Shown here: piece after piece, positions 1 through 11,290 of the stretch
How positions within the stretch are numbered: the stretch's first letter is position 1
Layout of the letters: the number at the start of each line of letters is the position of its first letter
Assembly (NCBI GenBank): GCA_003586115.2
Contig: QVOM02000034.1
Location: 144,480,090 to 144,544,089 of the forward strand
Length of the DNA: 64,000 bases
DNA from: Salvator merianae
Lineage: Eukaryota > Chordata > Lepidosauria > Squamata > Teiidae
Reading direction: 5' to 3'
Program-made: the position numbers and the translations under genes
Notes under the pieces: generated by a model
Database searches by the model: none
Seen by the model: only the letters and a program-made list of their open reading frames with translations
Told to the model about the DNA's origin: nothing

Positions 1-605
1 GAGGGATTCCATTATTAAGAAAGGTTGAAAGAGTTGGAGTTTCTTAGCTCAGAAAGGAAGCAAGTGAAAGGACATGACAGAGATGCATCAAATTATGCAC
101 ATTGTGTCAGAGTAGAAAATGGGAAGATTGGATGATATCTAACCCTGTGGCTTCTTGAAGGGACGGGCTGGGTGCTAACTTCAGACTGGGATTTCTCATT
201 CTGAAGTAGCCTCATTTCCTTCATTTGCATTGCTGAATCCTGACAAGTGTGCTGTTATGCTGGTCAAAAATATCAGTCTCAGTGCATAGGTATCAGAAAC
301 CTCTGAGCTATGGGGAAGTGGCTAAGTTCCTTCCGACATCTGCAGGGCTTGGAAGAGACTCTTGGAAGACGTCTTCAGCTGTTGCAGATTACATTTTTAT
401 ATATTATTACTATTTACTCTTAGTTTAGCTGCACGGAAGTTACTCCATGAAAGTCTGACATAAATCTATTAATCTTCAAGATCAAAAAAGTTAGACTAGT
501 AAATAAGTTAAACAATATTATAAGTATTGGAATCTTACACTAGATGCAGAAATACTCTTCAGGAATAATTAAATGTGATCCAGAATATAGAATGGTGAGG
601 AATGT
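1..605. other. Intergenic sequence, nothing recognised
   Basis: AT-rich non-coding DNA 3' of LRP1B. I see no open frame of note, no terminal repeats and no tandem array here. Confidence 0.5.
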
Positions 606-1023
606 GGCTCTTTCTGCAGAGGCCCTTTATCTGGACTAAGGAAATGTGTAGTAAGGTTCTGGTTCAGATAGACCTGCACGTTAATGCAGATTTATGAGGC
701 TTCACCTCCTGCATGTCTACTCCATCTGCTGTAGACAGAGCATGATCCTGATCAGGGAGGCTCTGATAGAATTACTAGTGGACCTGTCCAAAATGGATCT
801 ACCAGTAGACCAGCAACTGTGATGCAGAACACTGGAGGTATGCCCTCAGAGGCCTGGGAGTCTGGCTGTGAAACTTGTATGACCTTTGAGGCTGCAGCAT
901 GGACTTATCTGGACCAGTGCTAATGTGCAGAAGGTGTGATCCTTTGCCTTCTCCTGGTCAGAATCAACAGCCAGGTTTCAGGCCCACTGATTCTGAGCAC
1001 AGGCAGGTAAGTGCAGAAACAGC
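606..1023. mobile_element. Non-autonomous TIR element (GGCYCTTTCTGCA family), copy 1
   Basis: The left end reads GGCTCTTTCTGCAG. The reverse complement of the right end reads GCTGTTTCTGCACTTACC. The four bases ATGT flank both sides, a possible target-site duplication. An interior stretch around 730-800 resembles, in reverse complement, the interior of the related element at 32.2-32.7 kb. There is no transposase frame. The ends are degenerate, so the superfamily is not assigned and the call is moderate. Confidence 0.45.
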
Positions 1024-1047
1024 ATGTATCTGAGGAGGCCTTGCTAC

Positions 1048-1334
1048 TAGAGGTGTGATGAACCAAAATTTAGTGGTTTGGTTCAAATGGAATCAAACTA
1101 CCTTTGATTTACATTCACTTTGAATCTTTTTTTCAAACAACCATTGGTTTGCATTTGGTTCGAATCATGCAAACCATCTGCAAACCACTCTTGGTACACT
1201 GTAATTCACTTGGTTCATTTAAACACCCCTTGGTTCAGTTTGATCAAACATTTTTTTAAAACCACAGAGTGGTTGGGTTTGCATGCAGTTTGCTGTGAAC
1301 TGCGAATGAATCGAACCAGTTCAGCATATCTCTA
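1048..1334. mobile_element. hAT-type MITE (TAGRGRTGTG termini), copy 1
   Basis: A 287-bp element with ends TAGAGGTGTGATGAACC and (reverse complement of the right end) TAGAGATATGCTGAACTGG. It is flanked by CTTGCTAC on the left and CTTGCTAT on the right, an 8-bp target-site duplication with one mismatch, as the hAT superfamily makes. The inside is packed with GGTTCAAA, GGTTTG and TTTGAA words in both orientations. No transposase is encoded. It shares terminal design with the elements at 18.0 kb and 40.3 kb. Confidence 0.75.
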
Positions 1335-1489
1335 CTTGCTATAGACTCTCATTTTTCTAAAAAAGCAAACTTTGCAGTAAGATAACAATACAACTGCTAT
1401 AATGATTTCCCTTTAAATTATTTCTTCATAGAAACATTCCATATAAAATTAAAATAAATTACTTTCATAGTGAAACATTAATAAATGGT

Positions 1490-1785
1490 TCACTGTACTA
1501 GGTGTACGGAGCCTGGTGCCATTTTGTCAGGCTCCCAGAAATGGCCTCGGAAGTGTCTCACTTCTAGGCACCCAGTTAAAACAGTCTTGGTGAATAACTT
1601 TTGTTTCCAGCCTCCAAAGTTGGACCAGGATGGCCTGCCAAAGTGCAGACAGTCCTTGGTGCCAGCTGCCTTTTCAATTGGATCTTCACGGTGCAGGATA
1701 ATACACACCATGCAGAAACAGCCTTTGTCTCAGAAATCTGGTAATTCTGTGCATTTTCGCACTTACCAGAGCAGAACCTGCTAAT
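1490..1785 (+). repeat. Dispersed repeat, unknown family, copy 1
   Basis: This stretch resembles 27,800-28,070 in the same orientation. Both contain a GCCTGGTG...CAGGCTCCCAGAA block, a following CACCCAGTTAAAA or TCCAGCTAAAAA block, a TTTTGTT block, and GTGCAGGATAA near the end. Because it occurs twice in the window it is an interspersed repeat, so the 99-residue open frame that crosses it is not a gene. I cannot name the family. Confidence 0.55.
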
Positions 1786-1911
1786 TAGAAGGATTCATGC
1801 AGGCCAGGATGGAGTCCGGTGGGTGCCATTTGCACTTGTCAGCAATGGAACAGTTTGCAAGCTGCCCAGCAGGGGGAGCAGTGCGAATGGGACTGCATTT
1901 GTTAGGGAACT

Positions 1912-2003
1912 GCTTTCAAAGCCATAGAGCTACGTCTGAAACAATAGAGCTATGTCTGAAACTATAGAGCTGTTTCTGAAACTATAGAGCTGTTTCTGAA
2001 ACC
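1912..2003. repeat. 20-bp minisatellite, left half of an interrupted array
   Basis: Tandem 20-bp units of the form gtttctgaaactatagagct; four full units and part of a fifth are present. The array is cut by the LTR that begins at 2004 and resumes in phase at 3202. The first unit left of the LTR (gctttcaaagccatagagct) recurs to the right of it, so the array carried more than one unit type before the insertion. Confidence 0.9.
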
Positions 2004-3201
2004 TGTAGCCTTGAGACATTATTATATACAAATAGATATGGATCCTATGAAATATAACTATAAGGATTTCAAATACAGAGAATCTGACCAGAATCCCTGG
2101 ACTCTGTAGAAACTGATTTTCTCTGCTTATCTCTTGAATAGTTAACCTGGCTGCTCAGAGAAGCTCAGGAAATTATGCATTAATAGTTAAAAAAAGGTTG
2201 GACAACTATCTGGCATCAACTAAGCCATTGTTCAAACTTACACCTTGAGAACTTCTCTTTAAGAATGTAAATAGCAACATTTAAGCTAATCAACCAGAGT
2301 AGTCTACGTGAAAAAGCACATGTTTGCTCTGCCAAAATAAGTTTCCTCCTTTTTCTATTTGGGAAAAAGAATATAAAAAGTTCAGGTTTTTCTATTAGAA
2401 AGTGAAGTGAAGTGAAGTGAAGTGAAGTGGAGAAGAGAGGAGTTAGCAGGAGCTGAGGACAGAGGAGAAGACATTATGGAGCAGGAGAAGAAGAAAGCAT
2501 CTCAGCGCTATTTTTCACTGCTTGCAGTTTCTTTTATTTTCCTTTCTTTTTGAGCTGATTTCACTAAAGAGGGATTCCATATCTCTCTCTATGCCCCTTG
2601 GCAAAAGAGCTGTTTTTGCTTCTAAAGGAGTAAGGGTTGTGGAGCCATGTCTACATCCCATTCTCTGATTTTTCATGCATTTTGCCTGCAAGAGACCCAT
2701 GCATCTTTCCCCCCAAATTGTCCTTTTTGCCATAATGAAGTTTCATCTGGAGAAGACTACAGATGGTGAGAGTCATCCTTTAGTGCTGAGGACATTCTTT
2801 AGTCTTCATTGCTAGCTTCTTCCAGACTCTCTCTCTCTTTCTCCCCCCCCCCCCGCCTTCTACCTCTTTTACACACACTAAATAGGTCTCCTTACTTAGT
2901 TTGGAGCCAAGCCTTTTTCTTTTTGCTTTCCAAATGCCAAACTACCTATCCTACCTATGAAACTGGCTGATTCTAACAAATTACTTTGTTTATGGCTATT
3001 TCTTTGGATTCCAATCTTTTTGCTGGGTTAGAATAAAAGATGCACCATTCTTTTCAAGGACTACCTCCCCTTTATCTGCATTTCCTATGCCAATTTAGCG
3101 TTATTAAAACCAGAACCAAAAATATCGATCCCTACAAAGGTCTAATATCTGGGCAGAAGCTAATTTCCCCAAAATATCTTCCCAGAGCTCGGCCTTTAAC
3201 A
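2004..3201 (+). mobile_element. Solo retroviral LTR
   Basis: A 1,198-bp block begins TGTAGCC and ends TTTAACA (TG...CA). It is flanked by the 4-bp duplication AACC at 2000-2003 and 3202-3205. A TATA-like box (ATATAAAAA) lies at 2371-2379 and a polyadenylation signal AATAAA at 3032-3037, giving a U3-R-U5 order in + orientation. The first ~250 bp match, in reverse complement, the LTR start next to the polypurine tract at 58.86 kb. No gag, pol or env adjoins it, so the internal region was lost, presumably by LTR-LTR recombination. Removing the LTR and one AACC restores the 20-bp minisatellite exactly in register. Confidence 0.88.
2399..2430. repeat. (AAGTG)n pentanucleotide repeat inside the solo LTR
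   Basis: About six pentamer copies just downstream of the TATA-like box of the LTR, followed by a purine-rich AGGAG/GAAGA stretch to about 2,500. Confidence 0.9.
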
Positions 3202-3246
3202 AACCATAGAGCTGCTTTCAAAGCCATAGAGCTGTTTCTGAAGCTG
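3202..3246. repeat. 20-bp minisatellite, right half of the interrupted array
   Basis: Continues the 20-bp periodicity of 1,912-2,003 after the solo LTR, with units ending catagagct and a terminal unit gtttctgaagc. The AACC at 3202-3205 is the right copy of the LTR target-site duplication. Confidence 0.85.
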
Positions 3247-3839
3247 ACTCTTCCCCACCACCATTTCAAACCTGGAAGTAGTGTGAATGCAGCTCCCCTG
3301 ATCTACACCTGATTGCACAAGTCAGATTCTAGCCTACAATTTACTTCAGCAGCCTTTCACAGCTTCAGGTAGGCATCAGGTGGGCTTGGGTGAGCTTCAA
3401 GGCAACTGACTCCATTTGAAGTGTGAATGCAACTGACTAGTGAGTGGACAGGAACATTACTCTTACAAAGTGCAAACAGACCCTATGTCTATAAATGATT
3501 TATTTACAGTACTTTATTTTATATGACCATTAAAATGGAAATAAATGATGACAATGATGAAGATGAGGATGCTAGGTTGTACTTACAAATAAAAGTGTAC
3601 AATTGACTTTATGCTCAACTAAAAATAGTGTTTTCATTGACCAATTGAATTGAAGTTCCAATCATATTAACAATTGAACATTATTACCTGTCCAGTTAAT
3701 TGAATGCCTACAGTTGACCATGGTCAAATAATACTTTTTGAAGTCAGCAATAGCTCCGCTGAGCTGACTGGATACTATTGTTTCTTACTGCAACATTTAT
3801 GAATCAACTCTTCCAATTTCTGTATTAAAGAGTCCTTAA

Positions 3840-4430
3840 AGATTTGCACCGGCTGCTTTTTTGTTTCTGCATCCAATTCAGAGTGTTAATTCATGACTCT
3901 CAAATATCTAAAGGAGATACCACTCCAGTACAGAGTTGACCCAAATTTAAGATCTGAAGAGACTCTTCTTGTGATCCCACCCCTTGAAGGGTTTATGGAA
4001 TGAAACCCAAGAGGAGTGCTTTCTCAGTGGCAGCCCTCAAGCCTTGGAACAATCTGCCTGTATTTATTTATATGTATATGTGTGTGTGTGTGTGTGTGTA
4101 TATACATATACATATATATATCCAGAAGGTCTCAGGGCCTGTTAAAACAATAAACAGATTAAGAAGTTCCCCACTAAAAACAACAGCAGTGCCTGGAAGC
4201 GTGGTGGGAGCTGTTTCCTCAGCCAAAGGCCAAGGTAAATAGGTGTGTCTTTTTAACAGCAAATGGCTTCTGTCATTCAATTAAAAAATGCACTTGTTTA
4301 ACTAGGTGTTTAATCAATGAAGATATTTGCATTAAAAAAGGATAAAATATAAACCCAATTATAACTCTGTTTTTTAACTGCCCTGAGGCAGTATAAGGTG
4401 ATATATAAATTACCTAAATAAATAATAGAC
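3840..4430 (+). mobile_element. L2-like LINE, 3' end of ORF2 and tail
   Basis: Broken frames around 3,900-4,060 read like the end of an L2/CR1-clade ORF2: a VIPP-type block, then NPRG, then a VAAL/P...WNNLP block. A (TG)n microsatellite interrupts it. The sequence ends with the L2-type tail near 4,375-4,428 (CTGCCCTGAGGCAGTATAAGG, then TATATAAATTACCTAAATAAATAA). It is a decayed 5'-truncated copy with no function expected. Confidence 0.65.
4061..4121. repeat. (TG)n/(TA)n microsatellite
   Basis: An alternating TG tract of about 20 bp (4079-4098) flanked by TATA/TACA words. The apparent VCVCV/HTHTH peptides on both strands come from this repeat. Confidence 0.95.
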
Positions 4431-4555
4431 GTCCTTCTTTTGGAAGCCTGCTTCCTTTCGGGTTTCCACAGTGATAATCCCTTCTCACCCCTCTCTGCAT
4501 CTAAATAATATATAACATTTTAAAGCTGCCTGATATGTCTCCAAATGACCAAAAA

Positions 4556-4588
4556 AGAGAGAGAGAGAGAGAGAGAGAGAAAGAAAGA
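4556..4588. repeat. (GA)n microsatellite
   Basis: An uninterrupted GA tract followed by two AAAG units. Confidence 0.95.
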
Positions 4589-5432
4589 ATTTTATTTCAT
4601 GTTTTACACAAGAAACCCATTATTTAATATTAGCCTGAAAAGAAGTTACCATCTGTCCAGGTTGTATTGGAAGAGTGATTTCCCTACCTCCCTTTCTTCA
4701 CTTTGTATAATAGAACTGTAAGTCAGATTGTAATACTTCCTAGCCATCATTTCTCTCCTCAAATATCCTTTGCATCAGCATTTTTCTCATGCTAAACCAG
4801 CTCCTCTTGCATTAAAAGGCCTGTAAAACTGTGCGTACATGTTACATTCTCATCCTCAAAACCTCAACCCTTCTTCCTGTTCTTTTACAGTAACCTTTGA
4901 CTTTAATGTTACATAAAATTTCCACAGCCTAGTCTACTGTTAGACATTATGCACTCTCTGTAAAATCCCTTGCAGTTAAAGCAGAAATTGTCCTGAGGGA
5001 TTCCCCACTGTAGAAACATAGCAGGGAGAGGAAAAGAAAGACACAAGGGAAATCAGAAACTTTTCTTTATTGCTTACATTTTTGTTGCCCACGTTCAGAA
5101 GGGTATAACTAGATTCAAAGGTCAGGTCACGCAAACTGGTGTGCTCTTTTCTCTTTGGGATCCTGAAATCAGTCTATTGCAAAAAGTTGATCATTCATTT
5201 GAACATTGTTCAAAGAGATATAAAAACTACCAAAATCCTACTTAACCTATAACATTTTAGCAGGATGTGCTTCAAAATGTTTTAAGATGTCACTGACAAC
5301 ACCAGAATTTTAGACAGTAGCTACAAAAATAAATGTGTAATTCACTCAAACAATTTACAAAGGGTGAGAATAAAATAAAGATGTTCATGAATAAAATTCA
5401 GTTCCTGGAGATACTGTGTAGTTATCTAAGCA

Positions 5433-5466
5433 ACAATATGGAAGTGGTTTGCCATTTCCTTCTGAG
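5433..5466 (+). mobile_element. BovB/RTE-type LINE fragment
   Basis: The words GGAAGTGGTTTGCCATTTCC and TTCTGAGT match the 3' region of BovB (RTE) LINEs. The fragment stops where the TIR element at 5,472 begins, so it may have been the target of that insertion. It is very short, so confidence is modest. Confidence 0.5.
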
Positions 5467-5563
5467 TTAAAGGCCCTTTCTGCACTGGGCCTTATTCTGG
5501 ATTATATCTTGGAGTAGGGATCTGCCATCCGTATATTGGGTGTTTTTGTACTTTCAACATTAG

Positions 5564-5583
5564 AACAGGATAATTATCCTGTT
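5564..5583. repeat. 20-bp perfect palindrome
   Basis: AACAGGATAATTATCCTGTT equals its own reverse complement. It sits at the left junction of the nested element, so it may be an inverted copy of that element's tip. Confidence 0.9.
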
Positions 5584-5987
5584 CACACTGCAGCTAGCAG
5601 CATTCACATTACAAATGCTAATAGATGTGGCAAGGATTGGGCACAGGACTGATCAGGCATCATGCGGCTGGATTGGCCATCACACGACCCGATCGTGTGG
5701 CCTCGATGGTGCAGACCCGATCAGCCTGATTGAAAGATCACACATGCACAATTGAGTTCTTGCACTGGCCTGGTGTGCTTCAGCTACAAGTAAGTTTGAA
5801 TGCAGCCTATCAGGATGTAACTATCATCTTCTGGTAGGGTTGTGGAGCACTAATTAGTGCTCCGTCAGTATCCACAATCAGGAGCAGATGAAGCCCACTC
5901 CCAGCCACTCGAATCTCCACCAAGTGCAGAAGCACTTGACTAGCAAACATTTTCAGTGTTTGCTAGTTGCAAGTGCAAACAGGTCCC
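5576..5987. mobile_element. Nested TIR element (CCTGTTCACACT-type ends)
   Basis: The left end reads ATCCTGTTCACACTGCAGC. The reverse complement of the right end reads GGGACCTGTTTGCACTTGC. Similar ends occur at 44,331-44,652 and perhaps 34,297-34,782. It lies wholly within the arms of the element at 5,472-6,102, so it inserted later. Boundaries are good to a few bases only. Confidence 0.5.
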
Positions 5988-6109
5988 TTGATGCAGACTA
6001 CAGCAGGCTCTGCCCAAGTCTGCCATAGTCTGCGCTAGCAGGTGAATGTCAGGTCCCTATTCCAGGATATAATCAAGAATTAGACCCAGAGCAGAAAAGG
6101 CCTAAATCC

Positions 6110-6868
6110 TAACAAGTTGGAGACTGCATGGATAGGAACCTTCCTGTATTCAGGAACTGGAGATTCCTTCTTGCCTTTCCTAGATGGGGTTGCACTCCCT
6201 CAGAAGGAATCTGGGATACTTCTGGAATCATCATTTTCAGTAGAAGATCAGGTGACTTCTGTCATTTATTACCAGCTTCAGCTGGTGTACCAACTGCAAC
6301 CCTACCCAGACAGGGGTAGCCTAGCCAGTGTTGGCTATGTACTGGTAACCTCATGTTTCAGCTACTGGAGTGCAATCTGTTGAGATTGTTGAGTTGAGTA
6401 ATCAGTTCAGGCACACATTTCACCTATCCTTAAGCAGGTGCACTGGTTGCAATTTAGTTGTGGTGCCAAATTCAAATTTCTATACTTGGCATATAAAGCT
6501 TTAAATTACTTGGTACCAGTGTATTTACTAAATTGCTTTCCTCATCATAGACCAGTAGGATTACTATGAACATCAGGGAAATTCCAACTAGAGGTATCTC
6601 TGATTACAGAATATCAACTTCTGGCATCCAACCAGCAGAATTTTTCTACAGTGGTGCCGACAATCTGGAATAGTTTCCCCATAGATGTCAATGTCTTTTA
6701 AGCACCTGCATGAATGAGTGTCTGCTGTTCACCCCATTTAGTTTTATTTCTGTTAAAATGTTTGGTAGCCTAAATCTGGTTTAACCTCATTTTTAGGTTT
6801 ATATTGTAAACTGCTTTGGATTCTTTTAGATGATGAAGTGGTATATACATATTTTAAATAAATAAATA
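6110..6868 (+). mobile_element. L2-like LINE, ORF2 3' part and 3' end
   Basis: Shifted frames over 6,260-6,560 carry the usual L2 end-of-reverse-transcriptase order (Q-x-Q-P-Y, V-H-W-L-x-F/Q, F-K-x-L-Y/x, K-A-L-N, then L-V-P-x-Y-L). The sequence ends with the L2 tail (AAACTGCTTTGG, then GGTATATACATATTTTAAATAAATAAATAA). It is 5'-truncated and full of frameshifts. The small + strand frames here are remnants, not host genes. Confidence 0.75.
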
Positions 6869-7859
6869 ATCAGTGGTGGTGTGGAGGGCAGGCCCAATCA
6901 ATGGCACCTCATAAATCTAATCATGACATTGAAAGTTTTCAGGCTTTCATTAAAGAAAAGAAATTGCACATTACCAATCCTGTAGAAGTGAAGCTGCATG
7001 AGACAGGCCTAAACTATGCAAGGGATAATGATATGCGAACCTTGCAATCTTCCCACCAGGCAAATAATGTGGGGTCACAGTACTTACCTCATAATGACAG
7101 CTCCCAGATAAATAATCTCCAGAAAGATGAAAATACATCTGGCACAAAAATATATTGCAATTAGCATCAGTAGGGGGTAAGTAATTTAAAGTCAGCGGAC
7201 TAGGTAACTGTAAAGAAGATTTCAATGTTCAATGGTATTGTTTCATTGCTTTTGTCATAAAAGCTCACAAGAGGTCACTGTATTGGCAACACATGACAGC
7301 CTTTCATGGAGTTTGTTGGGATAATGGGGACAGAAGAGTAATGTAGTGGAATGGATGTTACGCGTTAGATGTTTATTAAGATGCCTTTGCTCTTTTCTAC
7401 CACCATCAGTTTGAACTTTAGTATAACAATAGTTGATCAATAACATTTTAAAATGCAAAGGTTGTGAAACTGCAAGCAGCTACCATTCTCCTACCTATTT
7501 TTTAACATTTTCAAGTTTAATCTATTTTCAAATGTTTTAGGGGGCAAGTGGATACACATTCATCGTTCTCTCAAATTTTTCCCACTGTTGAATATAAAAC
7601 AACAGTCTGCTTCAGCTGCTTTTCTCCTTGGTGCTGCACTTTCTACTCTGCCACAATTAATCCTCCTCTTTGGCCTGTCCCCCTACACTTTTCTCCACAT
7701 GCATTCTAATGCACTGAATTAAGCAAGCAGACTCTGGCAGGATCTGTACATAGAAGTGGTGGAGCACTTTAAACATACTACTACTACTCCGCATTAAAAA
7801 ATAGCACACATGCTGTTTTTAATGCAGGGGAATGCTGGGTACACACCACTCCTGTCTCA

Positions 7860-9250
7860 CCCGTCGAGATTAAAGCTGGGAATGGTGGGAGATGGCTCCT
7901 ATAGCACAGAGGCCCCACAAACAGCCATGGTGCGCTTCATGTGGGGCCCAAACACCTGGGCTTAAAGCCACTGGCTGACACTGATTAGGACCTGTGAAGA
8001 GGTTCATTAAGCAAGTTTCTGGGGACAAGATGAAGTTAATCTTGAAGACGTCTGTTATTTCTTTGTGAATAGCTTGCCAAAAATCAAATACCTTCTCACA
8101 TTCCCACCACTGATGAATAAAAGTACTCTTTGCTAACCTACAATGCCAGCAACTGGTGGATGTGGTTTTAGTCATATGTGCTTGTCTGGCAGGAGTCATA
8201 TGCCATCAACAGAGGACCTTAAGATGAAGGTCTTTCATGCTAATGCTAAGTGAGAAAGGCTTGGCTTTAAGCAATTGAGACCACACTTTATTAGATATAT
8301 TGTGTCCTAAATCCACTTCCCAAATGGTTTTAAGGCCATTAGTATTCCCTGTCTCAGCCTCTATTAGAATATCATAAATCATGGACACCAGACCCCCATG
8401 TCTGTCCAGTGGAGAGACAGTAAATATTTCATACAATGCCAGTGCTCTCTAAGTGTGACTGAGTGCACTAGGGACCAAGAAACACACAAAAAGTTGCAGA
8501 ACTAACCAATTTTTTGATGCTGCCAGTAAAAGCTGCCTAATTTCCAGCTCATTCTTGATTAAACCAGTTGGTGCAACAGAATCTTGTACTCTATAATATC
8601 CATTTTGTAAGCAGGCATTTCTGTGCTCTCTAGATTAAAAGGGAGGAAATTTAGGAAGAGAGTGGAGTCGTGAGGCTAAAGATGGGTGTGGGCAAAGACA
8701 ATGCTTCCACTTTGCTCAGAACAAATGCATGTCTCTGGCCTTGAGGCAGGAACTTTGCCATTGTTTGGAGTCAAAGGAATTAAAGCTGTTTTGTGTGTTT
8801 GAATGATGAAATTGCATATAGGCCCATTTGGGTGCTTTGGGTGGGGTCATGTGTAGTATTTGCTTAAGCTGAAATGCATCAAAGCATAGTCAGAGATTTG
8901 GATATCTCCACTCCTCCTGTTTTGATTGCCTGTATAGAGTAGTTTTACTGAGTTTAGACTTCTTTCCCCTAGAGATGAATTTAGAGAGATTAGCAATTAT
9001 GGCTTTCATCATGGGTGGTATGGGCAGTGAAGGGAGCATCTGACATAGGAATAAAAGTTTGAGTATTTCTATCATTTTTATTGCTGTTAGTCTTCTAGAT
9101 AGAGAAAGATAGACTTCCACATTGGCAGGTCTTATGGATTTTATTCCACACCAATTTGTAATTGCAAAAAACTGTTTTCTGGCTGGTCTTAAACAGATGT
9201 ATGTCCAAATAGCTAAGGTTTTTATGGCTCACTTTAAAGCCATAGTCACC
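7860..9250 (-). mobile_element. L1 LINE fragment, C-terminal part of ORF2
   Basis: Three minus-strand frame pieces read in order as the end of an L1 ORF2 protein. The first (9,120-8,890) has the R-L-x-A-I-K-M block followed by L-K-L-L-F-L-x-Q and S-K-F-I-x-x-G-K-K. The second (8,436-8,206) has the W-E-x-D-L block and L-S-I-x-x-K. The third (8,199-7,870) has the C-W-H-C ... H-x-W-W-E-C zinc-knuckle-like block. Frameshifts and stops separate the pieces, so the copy is dead. Confidence 0.82.
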
Positions 9251-9259
9251 ACTCTATTT

Positions 9260-11070
9260 CAGATTCCTGGCATTGGCAATGATGGTGGCAGATACTGCTA
9301 GCATGAAGTTGTCCCTAACCCATGGAAGGACATTTTATAGATTTCAAAGCACAGATGTGGGAGATCGACAGTTATGCTGTTTGAGATAATAGGAAACACT
9401 TGACTGATACTCAAAGTCCATTGCCTTACCTAAGCCTCAGGATTTAGGATGTTTCCATCCAAACTTTGTTTACACTCAGAAATATGAATGGACTTAGTAT
9501 TTGGATGAGAGTGCTGCCTAGTAATGCCAAGTGCTGGTAGACTGGAAAGTTGAAAAATGTCCCAAAGAAGATGGTGGCACCAGTAGTGACCAGCAGCAAA
9601 TCTTCCTTTGATCCAGTCTACTTCAGATGAAGCCCGTGAACTGGCACCTTGGGGTGGAGGGAGATTCTGTCTTCATATGCCCGCACCAGGTGCTATTGAG
9701 TGGCATAACACTTTTGTAATGTTGCTAATTTGCCACACTTAAGGTGGCATCTTTATCTTTGTCCTCGTGTCTCTCAGCTGTTACTTAAATAAAGAAAAGT
9801 TCAAAGGGAAAAAGTTACCCAGTGTAAACATTATCATTTATTCAACTTAGCAGCAGCAGCTTCTCAGGGTTGAAGGAACTATGCCTTTTAACCAATTTAT
9901 AATGTATTATAAAACCTTTAACACAATGAGTTCCCTGAAGAATTATATGTGGATTTGGGGCATTTTCTTAAGGATTTAAGTTTCATTAGAGAAATAGCTT
10001 GGAAGCCTGAGAAAGACAGAATCCTGATTTTGCAGTTCACAGATCTTAGATTTTCCCCATTTTGGGAGACATTTTCTGCACATAGGAAACATGTTACTAA
10101 TCAGTATGAGAAAATGATCATGTACAAAGTGAAATCATTATATTTTAGTTTCAACTTCTAGAAGAAGGGAAAATGCTTTTATCATAATCTTATTGTTTTA
10201 TATTATTTTTGTTATATGATTTATTGATTTTTGTTTATATGATTTATTATTTTTTAAAAAAATAAATTTTAGAAACAATTTGTTCACAGACTTAAAGATT
10301 TTAGCTGATTGCTTCCTACTTATGGGTGATCCAGAGGCTTCAGTATAAATCCAAGTTGCTATTTTTGGGGATACAAAGATGAAAATTGTGGTGATTAAAT
10401 TAAACATATGAAAGCAGAGACGAAATGTCAGGGGAAAAGAAACATGAAGTTATGCCCAGGAGACCAGGAGTCAGACCAGGAAGTGCTTACACAATTCACC
10501 GTGTATGTAAGGACATTGCTGTAAAAGATCCTACAACAGAGAGAAGAATGATCCGTCTGTTTTACAAACTGATTTCATATTTGTTTGTATTTAAATTGAT
10601 TTTCAATTTCATTTTGATCTCCAGCTTAATTAATGGACCTGCACTTTCCAACTTTTACTTTAGATCCTCTTGATGCCCAGAGTCTTAGCATTCTTTCTGC
10701 ATGTAATTTTTGTGGCCACAGCAATTATTAATGTGTTATTATATTTCTTTTTCAGTAGCTGAGAAGGTATTAATTTTTAAAATGAACATTTTCATCAAGG
10801 TGGTTTGAAGGATCCTTGCACATAATTCAGACATGACGATTTCTCATTAATATCGATCCATCTGCGTAATATTTCAGTGAACAAAACAACTGGATGTTCT
10901 ATATTATTTTCCCCTACTGTCATTTTACCTTTCATTTTCTATTTCCTACTCCATTCTGCATACATTATTTGTAAGGCCAAAACTTCTTAATAATTCTTTA
11001 TTTTTTAGTGAGAGAAGAAAGAAGTTCCATATAAAACCATTATGAGCTGTGTGCTGGGAGTATTTGTTTA
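9260..11070. other. Intergenic sequence, nothing recognised
   Basis: No gene or element could be named. The short open frames (for example 10,425-10,673 on +) have no start context, splice signal or recognisable motif. The left part may hold more decayed L1. Confidence 0.4.
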
Positions 11071-11079
11071 ATGGTGATT

Positions 11080-11290
11080 AGCATGCTCAAGCAACAGGTG
11101 CTTGCAGGGATCGTATTGTACAGGCTTTAAAAATGATAAATTGACTAGGTGACTCCAAACTATCATATAAAAATAATCTTGGACAAAGATTAAAAAGAAT
11201 GAAAACTGAACTTTATTTAAATTGACAAGAAAACTCTTCAAAAGGTAAAAAAACAAAACAAAATTGACAAGTTCTGACAAGTTCTGTACT
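11080..11290. repeat. Dispersed repeat, unknown family (pair with 21.43 kb), copy 1
   Basis: Matches 21,432-21,610 in the same orientation through shared blocks: AGGGATC(A/G)TAT, AATGATAAATTG, CTAGGTGACTC, CTTGGACAAAGATTAAA and ACTGAACTTTATTTAAA, then TTGACAxGTTCT. The ACTTTATTT word at the right could be a reverse-orientation poly(A) signal. I cannot name the family. Confidence 0.7.

Larger units (their letters stand above)
5472..6102. mobile_element. Non-autonomous TIR element (GGCCCTTTCTGCAC family), copy 2, with a nested element
   Basis: Left arm: GGCCCTTTCTGCAC, then CTTATTCTGGATTATATC, then a TAGGGATCTGCCATC-type block. Right arm (reverse complement): GGCCTTTTCTGCTC, then a matching GATTATATCCTGGAATAG block and GGGACCTGACATTC. 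The arms match those of the short palindromic copy at 24.48 kb. The extra ~410 bp between them is a second element with its own ends (5,576-5,987). No protein is encoded. Flanking TAAA on both sides may be the target duplication. Confidence 0.75.
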
